Shown: in pieces, positions 36,147-49,149 of the stretch | How the letters are laid out: every line of letters starts with the position of its first letter | How positions within the stretch are numbered: the stretch's first letter is position 1 | Made by a program: the position numbers and the translations under genes | Notes under the pieces: generated by a model | Databases searched by the model: none | What the model was told of the DNA's origin: nothing | The model's input: the letters and a program-made list of their open reading frames with translations, nothing else | NCBI RefSeq assembly: GCF_020509005.1 | Contig: NC_063012.1 | Span: 3,720,001 to 3,784,000 of the forward strand | Length of the DNA stretch: 64,000 nt | Reading direction: 5' to 3' | From: Fulvia fulva | Lineage: Eukaryota > Ascomycota > Dothideomycetes > Mycosphaerellales > Mycosphaerellaceae

Positions 36147-37299
36147 GAGTAGCAATTTAGGCAGCGGAAAAACACATCCCGAAGAGAATTAAGGACCCCC
36201 TTAATAGAGCGTAGGTAGCCTACCTAAAGAGAGTACTAGGGGTATATAAGTCAACCCCTTATAGGATAATAGAAATGGAATTAGGTACAGCCCCTATTAG
36301 GGAGTACCTCTAGGGCATGAGGTGTTAATACGTAGAGAAGACATTAGTATACCTAGCCTAGGGAACTATCTAAGCAGCTACTTAAAGGATAAGAACCTAG
36401 TAGGAGAGGAGGAGAAGACCTAACCGGCTATATATAATCCTATAGAAGGAAGCAGACCTAAAAACATTATAGGAAATCCTAGTAGCCCTTGAACAGAGAG
36501 AAGCTCTAAGGGAGCAAGCTAATATAGGGGACAAAGGGAAAAAGAAGCAAAGCCAAGTAGAAAGGATCGTAGGTCACCTATAGGAAACGCGTTAGAACCA
36601 AAAACCGGTGAGGCTAGGAGCCCTACTAGCGGCCAGGACCTTCGGGAGGTATAACTACCTTATCTACAAAGACCTGAAGAGGGCGGAAGCAAGTATAGCT
36701 ATCTAGATTCGCTCTGAGCACATTGGGCTAAGAGCATACTTGTACTAAAGAAGAGTCCTAGGATACGATTCCAAACGTTGCCCCTATAGCTACCTATCCT
36801 AAAACCCGGAGCACATAGTGCTAAACTGTACTAAGTGGGTAAAAGGGAGAAGCTAGTAGAGGGCGAAGGTAAGAGACAGGCAATACTAGGCTATTATCTA
36901 GAACAGACAAGATATAAGGAGAGTAATAAGATAGATCCTTAACAAGGACTACCTAGAGTAATTCTCCCTAGTAGTAGAAACGGAAAGGTAGATAGAGAGG
37001 AGGGAGAGAGAGAGAAGAGCCGGGGAAACAGAAGGGAGAAAGGGAATCGAGAGGAGGACATTACTAGGGTTACGGGCAAGGTAGTTATAGGGTAATAACT
37101 ATAACACTAGCGTACCCTAAAGGAAGGAGAACGAAAGGACAAGATAGGAAAGAACGAGGAGGGTAAAGACGAGGAGGTTTTTATCCGTTAATCGGGTTTC
37201 CTACCTACACAAATAGACCTAAATAGCGAGAGACCTATATAGGCTATAGGGTACTAAAACAGGCGAATAAATAATCTATCTATCTATCTATCTATATAT
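36147..37299 (+). mobile_element. LINE-D 3' fragment, RIP-mutated
   Basis: A 5'-truncated LINE related to, but distinct from, LINE-C. It covers the end of ORF2 (C-terminal Cys/His block near 36770-36840, reading CPYSYLSQNPEHIVLNC with a Cys replaced), the 3' untranslated region and a long TATC tail (about 37272-37299). It lies immediately after the LINE-C duplication and may have been the target of the LINE-C insertion. Confidence 0.75.
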
Positions 37300-39846
37300 T
37301 AAGCCTTAGCTTGCCTTAAGTTATATCTATATTACGCGGGCGTCGTAGGGTCGACTATCGGTAACGATATCTAGATCGTCTAATATCTAACCTTTAGGCT
37401 TACGCTATCTAGGTAGTAGACCGGCCGCTAACGGGTTCTTATAATAATAATCTACTATCGCTTCCTCGGTACTACCTTTTAATTCGCTATAAGGCACTTC
37501 TATAATAGTACTACCTTCCTAACGGACGGTATACTTTATATACTTCTTAGCTCTACTAGTCTATCTACTGTCTATAATCGCCTTGACTACGTATTTATCT
37601 AGCTCCTCGCTATCGCCTTTAGAGGCCTCGATAAGTAGTTGACCTTAGCTTTGATTAGGGAATAGGTCGTCGTTTACTAGGCGTAGTACGCTAGTATAGA
37701 ACCTCGGGTATATACGTATACTTTCCTAAAGGTCGAGCTCGTATACGTCTACGTTAATCTTACGGGTAATCGTAAAGGAACCTATATTCTTATAGTCAAG
37801 TTTCTTATAGGGCCTTCGAGTACGGATGTTTCTAGTATCTAGCTAAACCTTATCGCCGATCACGTATCTTAGTATAGGCTTACGCTTATTCGCTACGGTA
37901 TCTACGTACCGCTCTTAGGTATATCTAAGCTATATAATGTAGTATACGTTAACGTTCTCTATAAAAGTCGCGAAATCTTCTACGTACTACTTCGATAAGG
38001 CCTATACTTTAGGAAGCTTAGTACCGTTACCGCTCGTAGCCTAAGGTAACACCTCTATTCGAGTATTACGGCCTAGCGTTACGAAGAACGGTAATACACC
38101 TATAGTAGCGCTCTATTAATTATTTAGGGCAAACTCTACGATAGGTAACTACTAGACCTAATCGTCCTACGTATAGTTAACGTACGCGCGTAGGTACTAT
38201 TCTATAGCTTAGTTCGTACGTTCTAACTACCTATTAGTCTAAGGGTAAAAAGCAGTCGAGATCTTTATACGTATAGCTAGACGCGCTATTAGAGCCTTCT
38301 AGAATTAGCTTACCTACTAGCTACTACGGTCTAATACTACCGTATCGAATAGGCCCTAATCCTTAATTACGTACTTTAATATAGCGTCGGCCGCTACCTT
38401 AGGGGTTAAATCTACTACGGGTATAAGATGCTTCCTCTTAGTAGGTCTATAGGTTAGGGTAAGGATAGCGTTATACTTTACGCCCTTAATACTATAACTA
38501 TCCGGTAGCTCTACTACGTAATCGAGTACTACCTCCTTATAGGCACCCGAGGGTACGGGTTACTATCGGAGTATACCTTAGTACGTATTATAAAAAGCCT
38601 TAGATCGTATATATAGGTAATAATTCTTAACGTACTTAGCGACATCTACTACTAGACTAGGCTAGTAGTACGTACGCGTAAGTAGGTCGACTATCTTCTT
38701 ACGCCTAGAGTACCTAGCTAATAGAGTATCGTAGTACCTCGCTATTAGCTCCGGACGAAGCTTATACGGTACGTATATACGTCCTTACATCTTAATTAGG
38801 TCACCGTCCAACTTATAGTCGCTAAGCGAGATGTGGCTAGAGCCTTCTAGGTTTCGTAGTAAAGTACGAGTATTATCGTCTAGGGCCTTCTTAATACCGT
38901 ACGCTAGCTCGTCTTTAGTATAGGCTTCCTCGATAAGTTCTTCGATAGAGGCCTCGTTTACTTCGAGTACGTAAAGTACTAATTAATACTAGTCGGCCGT
39001 AGTACACGGAGTAGTTATAGCTAATAGCTTCAAGCGCTTACGTATATTAGGAGGGAGATTACGTAGCTTTAATATAGCTTGCTACCTATGTTTTATATCA
39101 TCCTTATCGTCTATGTCTTGTCTACGGCGCGTGAGGCTGTCGGACTTTGTCCTAAGCTTACTAGGGCGATATTCTATCTAGAAGTCGAACCCGGATAGGA
39201 ACTCGCTCTAGCGCGCTTATCGGCGGGTTAGCTACTTAGTCGTTATGAACTACTCTAAGCCCTTATAGTCGGTAAGAACCTTAGAGAGAGCGCTCATTAG
39301 CTCCGGCCTCTATTCCTCGAACGCTCTAATAATAGCTATTAGCTCCTTATCGTAAATCTCGTAATTATATTCTACTAGGTTCATCTTTATCGAGTAGAAT
39401 ACGATAGGATAAAATTCACCGTCCTCTCTAACCTACGACAACACGCTAGCTATACACTTTAGTAGTCTAGGCTCTACACGAAGGGTGTACGATTCTTAAG
39501 TACGTTACCGCGTATAAGGTCGGTCAAAGGTATAACGATACCGGAAAAGTTGTTAACGAACCTCCTATAGAAGTTAGCTAGCCTAAGGAAGGATAGTACA
39601 TCCTTTAAGCTCTATAGAGTAGCCTAATCTATAATAGTCTAGACCTTAGATTCATCTATCTAAATGCCCTTGTTAGTAATAATCAGTCCTAAGAACTTAA
39701 CGCTCTTCTAGAAGAAGCGGTACTTATAGACGTCTATAGGAAGTCGAGCGTTAATTAGATACCTAATAATAGTTCGTACGTGTTTTGCGTATTCCTTAAA
39801 TGAACTATACGTAAACACGATGTAGTCGTCTAGGTATATAGATACG
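37300..39846 (-). pseudogene. Gypsy-2 pol, 3' part: end of RT, RNase H, integrase
   Basis: Minus-strand Ty3/Gypsy pol interrupted by a chimera. The catalytic block IYLDDYIVF lies at about 39810-39837, right next to the insertion site. RNase H lies at about 39500-39180 and integrase at about 38950-37950, with an AFYP-TN-type motif near 38200-38240. RIP stops occur throughout. No LTR was identified at the lower end, which adjoins the LINE-D tail. Confidence 0.75.
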
Positions 39847-40923
39847 GGTCGACGACGAGAATCACCTATACGTAGTGTCGGCTACGAACCTCTCGTCTAG
39901 CTACGAGAGAGCTAAGTATTCTCACGCTAGAGCGTCGTAGGCGCGACGGGCGCGTAACGTAGGCGAAGCCGCGGCGAACGGAGGACTACTAGTAAAACGG
40001 GTATAAAAACTATCCGACGAGCGTATACTCGTGTCGGGAGCGAGTCCCTCTTCTTTCTACGTATAAGAAGGGCGCGGAACCGTGGCCTATACGCTCGATA
40101 GGACACCTCTAGTATAAGTACAGAATTTTCACCTCCGGAGACCGTAAACCGAGCGGGCTAAGCGACGAACATTAGACGAGCGGACTATAGAACAACAACT
40201 AAGCGGACTATACGACGGCGTCGAGCGGACTACGAAACAATCTAGTGTTTACTAGCGGGCAATACGGTAGGTAGGTAGACACGCGACGATACCTATAAGG
40301 GCCTATTAAACACCCGGTATAGGAACGAGGGATTTGCCTAAGGTACTACCTATCCCGCTACATAACGTACCTAGTCTAATATAGTAGATTGCGACGAGGA
40401 AAAGACGATAGCCTAAGCAAGGAAAAGACGGCTATTAGGACGGGGAAAAGACGTATAATATAAGTAGATTAGTTCTATAATCGGGGAGGATCGAGGGTAG
40501 GGTAATAAGGAACTTTATATTAGTTAGTAGGTAGAAACGTAAGGAGTACGCTACCCGGCGTAGTGTATGCCCCGAGCAAACCTACGAGGTATAGACGGCC
40601 GCTTTCTAGAGATAGGCTACGGTAACGCGAAGGGCGTTAAAACCTAGGGCGTAGTATATACTAGTAGCGACGGCTAACACTGTCTATATAGCCCGAGAGG
40701 ACGGATACGCATATCGGTCAATAGAGAGCACTAAAGGGCTTAGGCCTATAGAGGTAGATATTAGCTTAAGGAGCAAATAGGGAGGGAGGGCGTAGAGGGA
40801 AGCTTTTGCTCCGGGCTAACCTCTCGAAACGAGGCTATACGGTAGTACTAGATAAGTAGGAAAGCGCGGTTAAGACTTATTACCTTATCTCGTAGCTAGC
40901 TTACTAAATACGATTCCTTCCTT
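39847..40923 (+). mobile_element. WEIRD-like module, copy 3
   Basis: 1,077 bp, ends GGTCGACGACGAGAA and ATTCCTTCCTT. It has no coding frame, and no tRNA, rRNA or LTR features were recognised. A degenerate 10-mer recurs four times at 40151, 40178, 40201 and 40223 (GAGCGGGCTA, GAGCGGACTA, AAGCGGACTA, GAGCGGACTA), spacing 22-27 bp. The element resembles, in size and position, the ~1.1 kb WEIRD part of the MINE chimeras known from Magnaporthe; sequence identity with WEIRD was not tested. Confidence 0.85.
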
Positions 40924-43161
40924 GCCCTAGACATAGATTAGGCGGTTAGCTCTAACATAGTAATAGGAGTTATAAGTAAGCTAAAAGGACGAAAAGCCCT
41001 AGGCCTAGACAGGATACTAAACGTACTGCTAAAAGAGTATAGAGAAGAGATCGCGCCGAGCCTTACAAACCTATTTACCGCGTGCCTACGGCTAGGGTAT
41101 CACCCGAAGCCGTACATAGAGTCTATGACAGTAGTACTACGTAAGCTATAGAAGGAAGACTATACTTAGCCTAAGTCGTATAGACTAATAGCACTTCTAA
41201 ATACGATAGGGAAGGTCCTAGAAAAGATAGTAGCCTAGAGACTTACGTAGCTTACCGAGGACAACTACGTACTCCTAGTAATATAGATAGGGGGAAGAAG
41301 CTAGCGATCGATACTAATAGTAATAGAGCTAATTACGGAGTAAATTCAGACCCTCTAGCACTACGGCAGGAACCGAGCGGCGTCCTTACTATCCCTCGAC
41401 ATCGTAGGGTCCTTTAATAACGTCTTATACTAAAGGCTAACACATATCCTATAGCAGAAAGGCATTCCCTAGTAGGTAACGTCGTTCGTCTACTCCTTTC
41501 TCTAGGAACGGACGATATACCTAGTCCTAGGAAGGTATACGTCCGACCCGGTAAAGGCAGAGACTAGAATACCTTAGGGATCTACTCTCTCCTCTATCCT
41601 GTTTCTAATATTTATGTCGGATCTAATCCCCCTACTCACCTCTCCGCAAACCTTAGTATCGGGGTTCGTAGACGATATAAACATCCTAGCCTAGTTAGAC
41701 TCGATAGAAGAGAACTGTCGCCTCCTTAAAGATAGGCACAAGAAATACGAGGAGTAGGCAAAGAAGCATAGTACCCGGTTCGCCCCTAAAAAGTACTAAC
41801 TTATACACTTTAGTAAAGCGAGAACATACTATAATATAAAGGCGGCGGTAAGAATCTAAGGCTACGAGACTAAGCTATTAGCGGAGCTACGAGTACTAGG
41901 GATCTAGCTCGACCCGAAGCTAAGCTAGAATGTATAGATTAAGAAAGCCTAGAGTCGAGCGCAAGTTAATGAAGCCTCGATAAAGAGGCTTACGGCATCT
42001 ATATAGGGAGCAACATTCGACAAGGCAAGAGTAATATATAAGGCGATCGTTAGACTAGCTATATTGTACGGGGCATAGATTTAGGGAATAGGAGGCGTAG
42101 GCAAGCCGATCCCGAAACGGATAGAGCAACCCCTAAACAGGATATAGGTAGGTAACCTACGTAGGGTACTAGGCGTATATAAGACAACGTTAATAAGCAC
42201 GGTAGAAATAGAGACAGGAATACTACTAATCGGCTAGTATATCCGGGGAATAAGAATTCAATACGCGGTAAAGACGACAGGTTACCTAGTACAAACCACG
42301 ATTTAGGAGGCAAAGAATAAGATAGAAAGCCGCTACCGGAGAGGGGTAGGACATAGGACAAGCCAAAAAGAGGATGACCTTACTACCTTTACGGCCGTAT
42401 AGACAAGCACCGAATAGCTAGTACGAAAGGAGGAGGAGCGTAGGACTCGCTAGGCCGGCGGGAGTAAGGCTAATACCTAAAGCCTAGCGGAATAGATAGC
42501 GAGCTACCTATAGGAGTAGGACTAGAAAAGGAAGCCCCCTAAGACAATAGGCCCGATAGCGCTCCGAGCCTTCTAGAGACACAATTACTAGCTATATAGG
42601 GACCTGACAAGGGCCGAAGCAAGTATAGCGATCTAAATCAGGTCCGAACATATTAGATTAAGGGCCTACCTATTTAGGAGACGCGTACTAGACATCTATA
42701 GCCTAGCCTACTAGTGTAGCTACCTATCGTAAAACCTAGAATATATACTACTAAGATGCCCGTAGTAGGCGAGAGGTAGGGGAAATTGGAGGCACTAAGC
42801 GGGAAGGAGAGACTACAAGTCAATTATTAGGGACAAAGGTAACATTCGCCGAATCTCTCGGTAGATACTATAGTAGGGATACCTCTAGCAGTTTAGCCTC
42901 GCTAGCGAGACGGAGTAGTAGATAGATAAGAGGCGGAAGCTAGGGGGGTTATAGATAGGGTAGTTATTAGGGTAGGCCTATAACACTAGCGTACCCCTAA
43001 TAAGGGAAATTTAAGACGATAACGAGGAGGAAAAGACAGGCGGGAAGGAGGAGGGGCTTTTACTAACACGGTTTCCCCTCTATATATATAAAAACAAGAT
43101 AGTATAGCTATATAGGCCAAAGGGCACTACTATAGCTTAATGAAATATCTATCTATCTATC
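40924..43161 (+). mobile_element. LINE-A copy 3, 5'-truncated, RIP-mutated
   Basis: Colinear with 52048-54284 of the intact LINE-A and differing almost only by C-to-T and G-to-A. It covers ORF2 from just before the reverse transcriptase to the stop, plus the 3' untranslated region and tail (about 43146-43161). Stops are numerous. It starts inside ORF2 exactly where the module ends. Confidence 0.88.
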
Positions 43162-43173
43162 TATATAGACACG

Positions 43174-46100
43174 AAGTCGTCTAGGTATCTATATAATACT
43201 TTGTTAATATATACCTAGAACGCGCTTAGTACGTTATAGAGACCAAATAGCACTATAAGCTATTCGTAGGTACTATATCGGGTAGTAAAGGCTGTCTTCT
43301 ATTCGTCGCCTTTACGGATACGTAGCTCGTTAAATGCTATAATAATGTCTAAGGTAGTAAACTACTATACGCCGCTTATACGAGCTAGGGTCTTACGGAC
43401 TTAAGGTATCGGGTACCTATTCTTAACGGTAATAGCGTTAGTAGCTCTATAGTCTACGTAGACACGGAGTCCTCTACCTAGCTTCTTAATAATGATCATA
43501 GGACTAGCGATATACGACGTAGAGCGTCGGATTTTACTAGCGGCTTCTTCCTTATCGACGTAGGCTTTAGTCATATCGAGCTCTAGTTTCGACATAGAAT
43601 AAGGACGCTTAAAAGGCAGCTTAGCGCCTTTAACGAATTCAATCGCTAAATCTGATTCGGGGCGATAGGGAGGTAGGCCTTTAGCGATAGACGGGTCAAA
43701 TCCGTACTTTAGGTCCTTTAGCTATTAGGGTAGTAAGGATTCGACTTCTCGTATAGTCCCTTACTTCTTGTTTATATAGATAGCCTTGTCTTTAGCTAAT
43801 ATAGTACTCAGCCGTATACTAATGTCGTAAATAAGTTCCTTACTCGTAGGCTCTAGCTTATTAGGGTTAAGAGTCCCTATTTCCTAAATAAGGTAACCTT
43901 CGTCTAGGTTTTCTTTGTAGGCTTCGCTACCCGTTATGCTAGACACCTAGATGTTAGGTTCTAGAGTCTATAAATAAGGAATAGCGTACTATATACGAAC
44001 CTTTGTACCGCCGATAGTCGTAGGGCAAGGATTGTAATAATCCGTATAGTACTTTTTAGTAAATATAAATATATTAGCTCTCTAGTCTAGTATAGGGTAG
44101 TACTTCTAGAACTAGGGTATACTAAATACGAAGTCGTAGTCGAGGTTAGTAACGAAGTAACTGACTTCCTCGATATAACCGTTTAGGTCGACCTTAGTCT
44201 TAATACATTCCGTAGCTTGACTAGATACTTTAGGGTTAGCTCCTAGGCCTATCTTCTAAGCCTAAGGTAGTCGTGTTCGTAATAGATGTTTCTTCGTAAA
44301 CTTCGTATTATAAAATAGCGACTCGGTACCGGGATTTATTAGAATACGTACTAACTTACTACCCGCTACGCCTACTACTATAATGTACGAGCTTCTTAGT
44401 GGAAGGTCTATCGTCTTTATAGTATATAGTACAACCTCCGGACTAAAGATTATAGGGATGTTACTAATTACTATTTCCTACTATATAGGGTTCCTCTTTC
44501 CTCTATAACGGTAATGTAATAAGGGCGTAACCTTAGGAGGTTCTAGTAGTACCGTCTTCGGAGGATTAGTACTAGGCGCGAGTATAGGCTACTAGTCGGT
44601 ACGTACACGACTAGAGCCTAGGCTTCCCCCGACTCGGTAGCCTTAAGCTCTACTAGTACGTCGCCGACCTAGATCGATACGTTCTTCGTAGCGTTATTAG
44701 CGTCGCTACTAGTCTTCTTATACTTCTTAAAGGGACACTTAGGCGACTAGGCACCCTTATAGTCTATAGCCTTATATACGTAGTAGAATATATCCTCCTT
44801 AGGCTTAGCTACTTCTTCCTTAGTAAGATTACGGAAGGTATTACTATCGTACTTAGCGGCTTTAAGATTATATTCCTTACGAATCTTCTCGTTATAGTAG
44901 ATATACTTAGGCTTGCCTTCGTTACTACCGCGACGGCTACTACTATTACGGCCGCTACCGCCTCCGCCGGAACCCTTAATATCGTCTAATTTTAGTTCGA
45001 CATCGCGAAGGTATCGCTAAAGGGCTAGGAGGTCATTAAAGTCGTCGCGATATACTAGTGCCTACTTCAACTTATCGTTTAGCTTGTCCTAGATATCGTC
45101 GATAAGTTCCTTATCGGTCTTCTCTAGGTAGTACCCGTACTCTAGGAACTTAGTACAAAATGCGTTAAATGTACGATCACCTTAGGTATAGTCATTATAC
45201 GCCTTCTTATACTTCTTAAGCTTATAGTGCTCGCCGTAAGAGTCGTTTAGCACTGTTATTAACTTACGCTAACCGGTCACCTTCTTCTTATATAGCCGTA
45301 GGCGGGCGTTAGTATTACCGATAACGAAGTTATTAAACACTACTAAGTATACTATAGATAATCGGCTATATAACTCTTCTATAGTCATATAGTCCTCTAC
45401 TTTCTCCTTCTACTCTACAAATCCTAGTTCATTCTTATAATTAGGTATATTAGCTAAGAATATAGGAATCTTCCTCGAGTTAGTCGGGTTACGGGTACCG
45501 CCGTTACTACGCTAGATAGCGGCGTTAACTAAGACTACCGTAGTGTTGTTATTGTCGCTAGCTACGGTAGAGGCAGCCTTCTTAGTCTTTATTATCCCTA
45601 TCTTAATACTAGGGTCCTCGCCGTCGAGTAGCTTCTCGAGGGCGGACTTCTACCTCGTAGGAGGTAGTAGAGGTGTTAGTTCCTTAGGCTTTAGCTAAGC
45701 GATACAGTTATCGCGCTCCTTTAGCTAGGCTTATAGATCCGTAATAAATGCGGTAGTACGCTTACCTAAGCTCTACTTAGTAGCTAACTTAGTCTAGGTC
45801 GCTTCGAGTTCGCTAGCTAGATCTATATTACGACTACGTAAGTTCTTAATCTTAGTAGCCGCCTTCTTACCTAACTTCTTTAGGTAAGCGATCTTAGCTA
45901 CTAAGTCCTTATTGTCCCTAAGCTCGTCGAGTATTACTTAGAGCGATACTAACTTATCTTTATACCAATTAGCCTTAGCCTATAGCCGACTCTTCTAAGT
46001 AGTTAATACCTCCCGTACCTCCTTAAGACCGAGGTAGGCGAGACGGTATTCGTCTAGGACATCTAGCTAGGCTTCTAGGTTCTTAGTAACCGAGCGAGAA

Positions 46101-46712
46101 AGCTCCTCGGCTATAGCGATCTAGAACTCGGTAGGGTTGTACCGTAGCCTATATTCTACCTCTTCGCCCTTCTAGGTAAAGTTAATTAGTATCGTATAGC
46201 GGTAGCTAAGATATTCCTCCTTCCGCGTACGTATACCCTATTATAAGGTCTTATCCTCTCTACCTATACGGAGTCTAGTTTCCTTCTTAGACTAACGTCG
46301 GTTATACTTATTATGTAGTAGCTCTTAGTACTTCTAGCGCCGACGTTCTTCCTCTTACTAACAAGCCTACTTAGTGTCTCCGCGACCCTAAGTCTCGTTC
46401 TATGTCTCTTACGCTATATTACGTAGTCGTTCTATACCTACGGTATCGTCGAAATCCGGATCCTACTACGACTCGTCTTCTACCTCTTACTACGCTACGC
46501 TAAGTACGCCGTTCCGCTTTTGTCGGGCTTCTCGGAGGAACGCCTTCGTAAGAGGGTTTAGGTTAAGTCTTAGGATAAAGGATGATTCGTCTAGTCCGAT
46601 AGTCGTATTAGTACCTACGGCTATTCGAGTCTCGGTCGTACGCGGTCGTAGTAGTAATACGTAGTCTATAATTATACGGCTCGGCGATCTAAGGGCGGTA
46701 GAACTTAATAAT
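43174..46712 (-). pseudogene. Gypsy-2 gag, protease and start of RT
   Basis: The 5' part of the Gypsy-2 polyprotein on the minus strand. The reverse transcriptase N-terminal half lies at about 43720-43180, with VDYRATNAITVKNRYPIP at about 43401-43460 in a stretch open for 64 codons. A protease region would lie near 44000-44450 by order. Gag lies from about 44700 to 46700. The last 81 codons near 46735-46490 are open and look like a gag N-terminus rich in Ser/Thr/Arg. It is truncated at 46712 by the tail of LINE-B copy 2; no 5' LTR is seen. Confidence 0.7.
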
Positions 46713-49149
46713 AGATAGATAGACAGATTTGTCATTCCCCTGTTCTAGGACCCTATCCGGCCTATATAGGTATATATCTATTGTTATATACAAAGGGAAA
46801 CCCGAATAGGTGAAAACCCTCCCGCCCCCGACTACTCCTTATCTAGATTAGCTTTCCCTCTAAACGTACGTAGTCTATATCACTACCCCGTTAGCCCCCG
46901 CTCCTAGCCGGTCTCGTCGCGCTACGTCGTGTCCTCTCTTCCTATACTGCTCCTACTAGGCGGTACTGTTCTAGCTAGCCCTTCTCTAGTATCTAGTTCG
47001 TAATACGCCGTAGGTCCTTAGCGTTATTAAGAAGTGCCCTAATCGTCCGGTTCCTCGCCTTTACTATCTACTCCCCCCTTCCTAGCGACTACCTCGGATA
47101 GACGAGGAGTACGTACCGTACGTTCTAGGAGCGATAGCCGTAGGGGTAGCTAGTATTCGTGTATCCTAGAACCTTCCTCTATAATAGGTACCCCTAGAGG
47201 CCGATATGTTTGCTTCGTAGTTAGGTTACTATACTACTCTATGCCCTCGTAAGGCGGTAGTAGATAAGCTTTAGGAGGTGCTTAACCGCGGATTTTGTAG
47301 CCAACTATTCCTTAGGTTGTCCCGCTAGCTAAGGGCGTCCACTATACCCTATAACCTAGTTGTTCCACCTCTCTTTCTATAGTTGCTCTATAAACGATTT
47401 CTTACCTTCCTATTATATTGCTAGCTATTCGTCCCTTACCCGGTAGTTCGGCTCGTTTCCGGGTCGAATACCCTTATACGCTAGTACTAATTCGCGGGCC
47501 CTTACGACTATACTAGCGATAACCTTCTATACTAGGTACTATGCCGACTTGCCTAAGTAGGAGGTCCGTAGTCCCTAGATATATAGGTCGATCGGCGGTA
47601 TAGCGGTCTCGTACTTAAGCATCCTCGTTAGTATCGACTTATATACCCCGGTGACCTTCCTTAGGCATTAGTTTTGGATCTTCGCTAGCGGCGCGACGAG
47701 TCCCTTCGATAGGTAGGCCCTCTCGCCTAAGGACTACACTTGGCTACTATAGGTAAGGACTAGCCGTATAATAGCCGTATATAGAAGTCGTAACTACCGG
47801 AAGTCCGCCCCCTATATAGACGTAGTAAGCCTCTAGTATAATGCTATATTCTGTTTAGCTTTCCGTAATATTGCCTATACGTGCTTCCTCTACCGTAGCG
47901 CCGGGTCCACCTATAGTCCGAGGATCCTAAGCTAATTTGCCGGGTTAGTCGTGTACCCCTATATCTAGATAGAAGCTTATATATTATAGAACCGTGGCCG
48001 GCGCGTAAAGTGTATTAGATTGTACTTTTCTAGGGCAAACCGAGCCCCGTGCCTCCTAGCCTAGTCCTCGTAGATCTTGTGCTTCTCTTCTAGTAGCCTA
48101 TAGTTCTCCTTAGTCGAGGAAGACTACGCTAGGATGTTTGTGTCGTCTACGAAGCCGCTCGTAGCGGTGTTCTAGGATTCTAGGGCTGGGAGTAGCGTCG
48201 CTATAAAGAAGAGGAATAGAATAGGTACTAGCGTTAAGCCTTACGGGATTCTAGTATAGACTACTTAAAATAGGCTTCTGTACTAGCCGACTAGGATCGA
48301 CGTACTACGGTTTTAGAGGTAGGACTATACGAAGTTAATAAGCTACTTAGGGAGTCCTTTCGACCTTAGGATATAGAGTAGCCGCGGGTATAACACGTAG
48401 TCGAAGGCTCCCGATATGTCTAGGCTAAGTAAGGAAGCCACCTTGTCCCTATTCTTATACTAGATAGCCTTTACCTAAGAGGTAATAAGTTCTATCGCGG
48501 ATAGCGTCGATCGCTATAGGCGCGTACCTATCTAGGTGTCCGGGAGTAGGGAGTGTTCCTCTACCGCCTCGGAGAGTCTCGTTATAACTAGCTTCTTAAG
48601 CGCCTTCCTAAGAGTGTTAAGGAGCGTAATTAGGCGGTACGACTTCACCTACGTATAGTCTTCCTTCTACGGCTTACGTAGGACCACTATCGTCGATTGT
48701 TTAAAAGCTATCGGGTGGTATCCGGTCTATAGGCAGGCGTTAAAGATTGCTATAACTACTAGGGCTAGTTAATCTCTACACTTCTTTAGTAGCTCGTTTA
48801 GGATCCTATCCGGCCCCGGGGCTTTCTTCGCCGGTAACTTCCTTAGTATAGCGGCAACTTCTCCCTCGGACACCTCCTATTAGACCGCGATACTAGGGGC
48901 TAGGGGAGTAGAGCTATTTATGTCGCTTAGATTAGCCTCGACTAGGGGCGGGAAGAACTTGCTAGCTAGTAGACGCGCCTTAGCCTCGGGGTCGCTAACC
49001 GGGCTACTAGGCGATTATAGCGCTAGGATAGAGAAGGAGGGGCCCTATATAGGGTCCTATCGGGCCCATTTCGCTAGCTTCTATATCCTCTCTAGCTTAC
49101 CGGCGATTTCTTCTACTATAGCCCTCTAGCCGACTACTTTCTCCCTCCG
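46713..49149 (-). mobile_element. LINE-B copy 2, 3' half
   Basis: Minus-strand LINE-B from the tail (about 46713-46729) into ORF2, interrupted by the intact LINE-A. Recognisable on the minus strand are the C-terminal Cys/His block (near 47100) and reverse transcriptase blocks (about 48050-48840). RIP has broken the frame, though less severely than in copy 1 in places. The last 16 bp (49134-49149) are the LINE-A target duplication. Confidence 0.85.
49134..49149 (+). repeat. LINE-A target-site duplication, left copy
   Basis: CTACTTTCTCCCTCCG, perfectly repeated at 54285-54300. The uninterrupted site can be read on the minus strand of LINE-B copy 1 at about 17500-17570, which confirms the insertion point. 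Confidence 0.97.

Larger units (their letters stand above)
39847..43161 (+). mobile_element. Chimera: module copy 3 + 5'-truncated LINE-A
   Basis: One insertion unit in the reverse transcriptase region of Gypsy-2. The duplication TATATAGATACG at 39835-39846 matches TATATAGACACG at 43162-43173, the single difference being C/T. It contains the module (39847-40923) followed directly by LINE-A from the position equivalent to 52048 of the intact copy, through to the TATC tail. No duplication lies between the two parts. Confidence 0.9.

Noticed and set aside
37268..37299. TATC/GATA runs as independent microsatellites
   Set aside because: Every clear run sits at the 3' end of a LINE copy in the expected orientation, so they are element tails.
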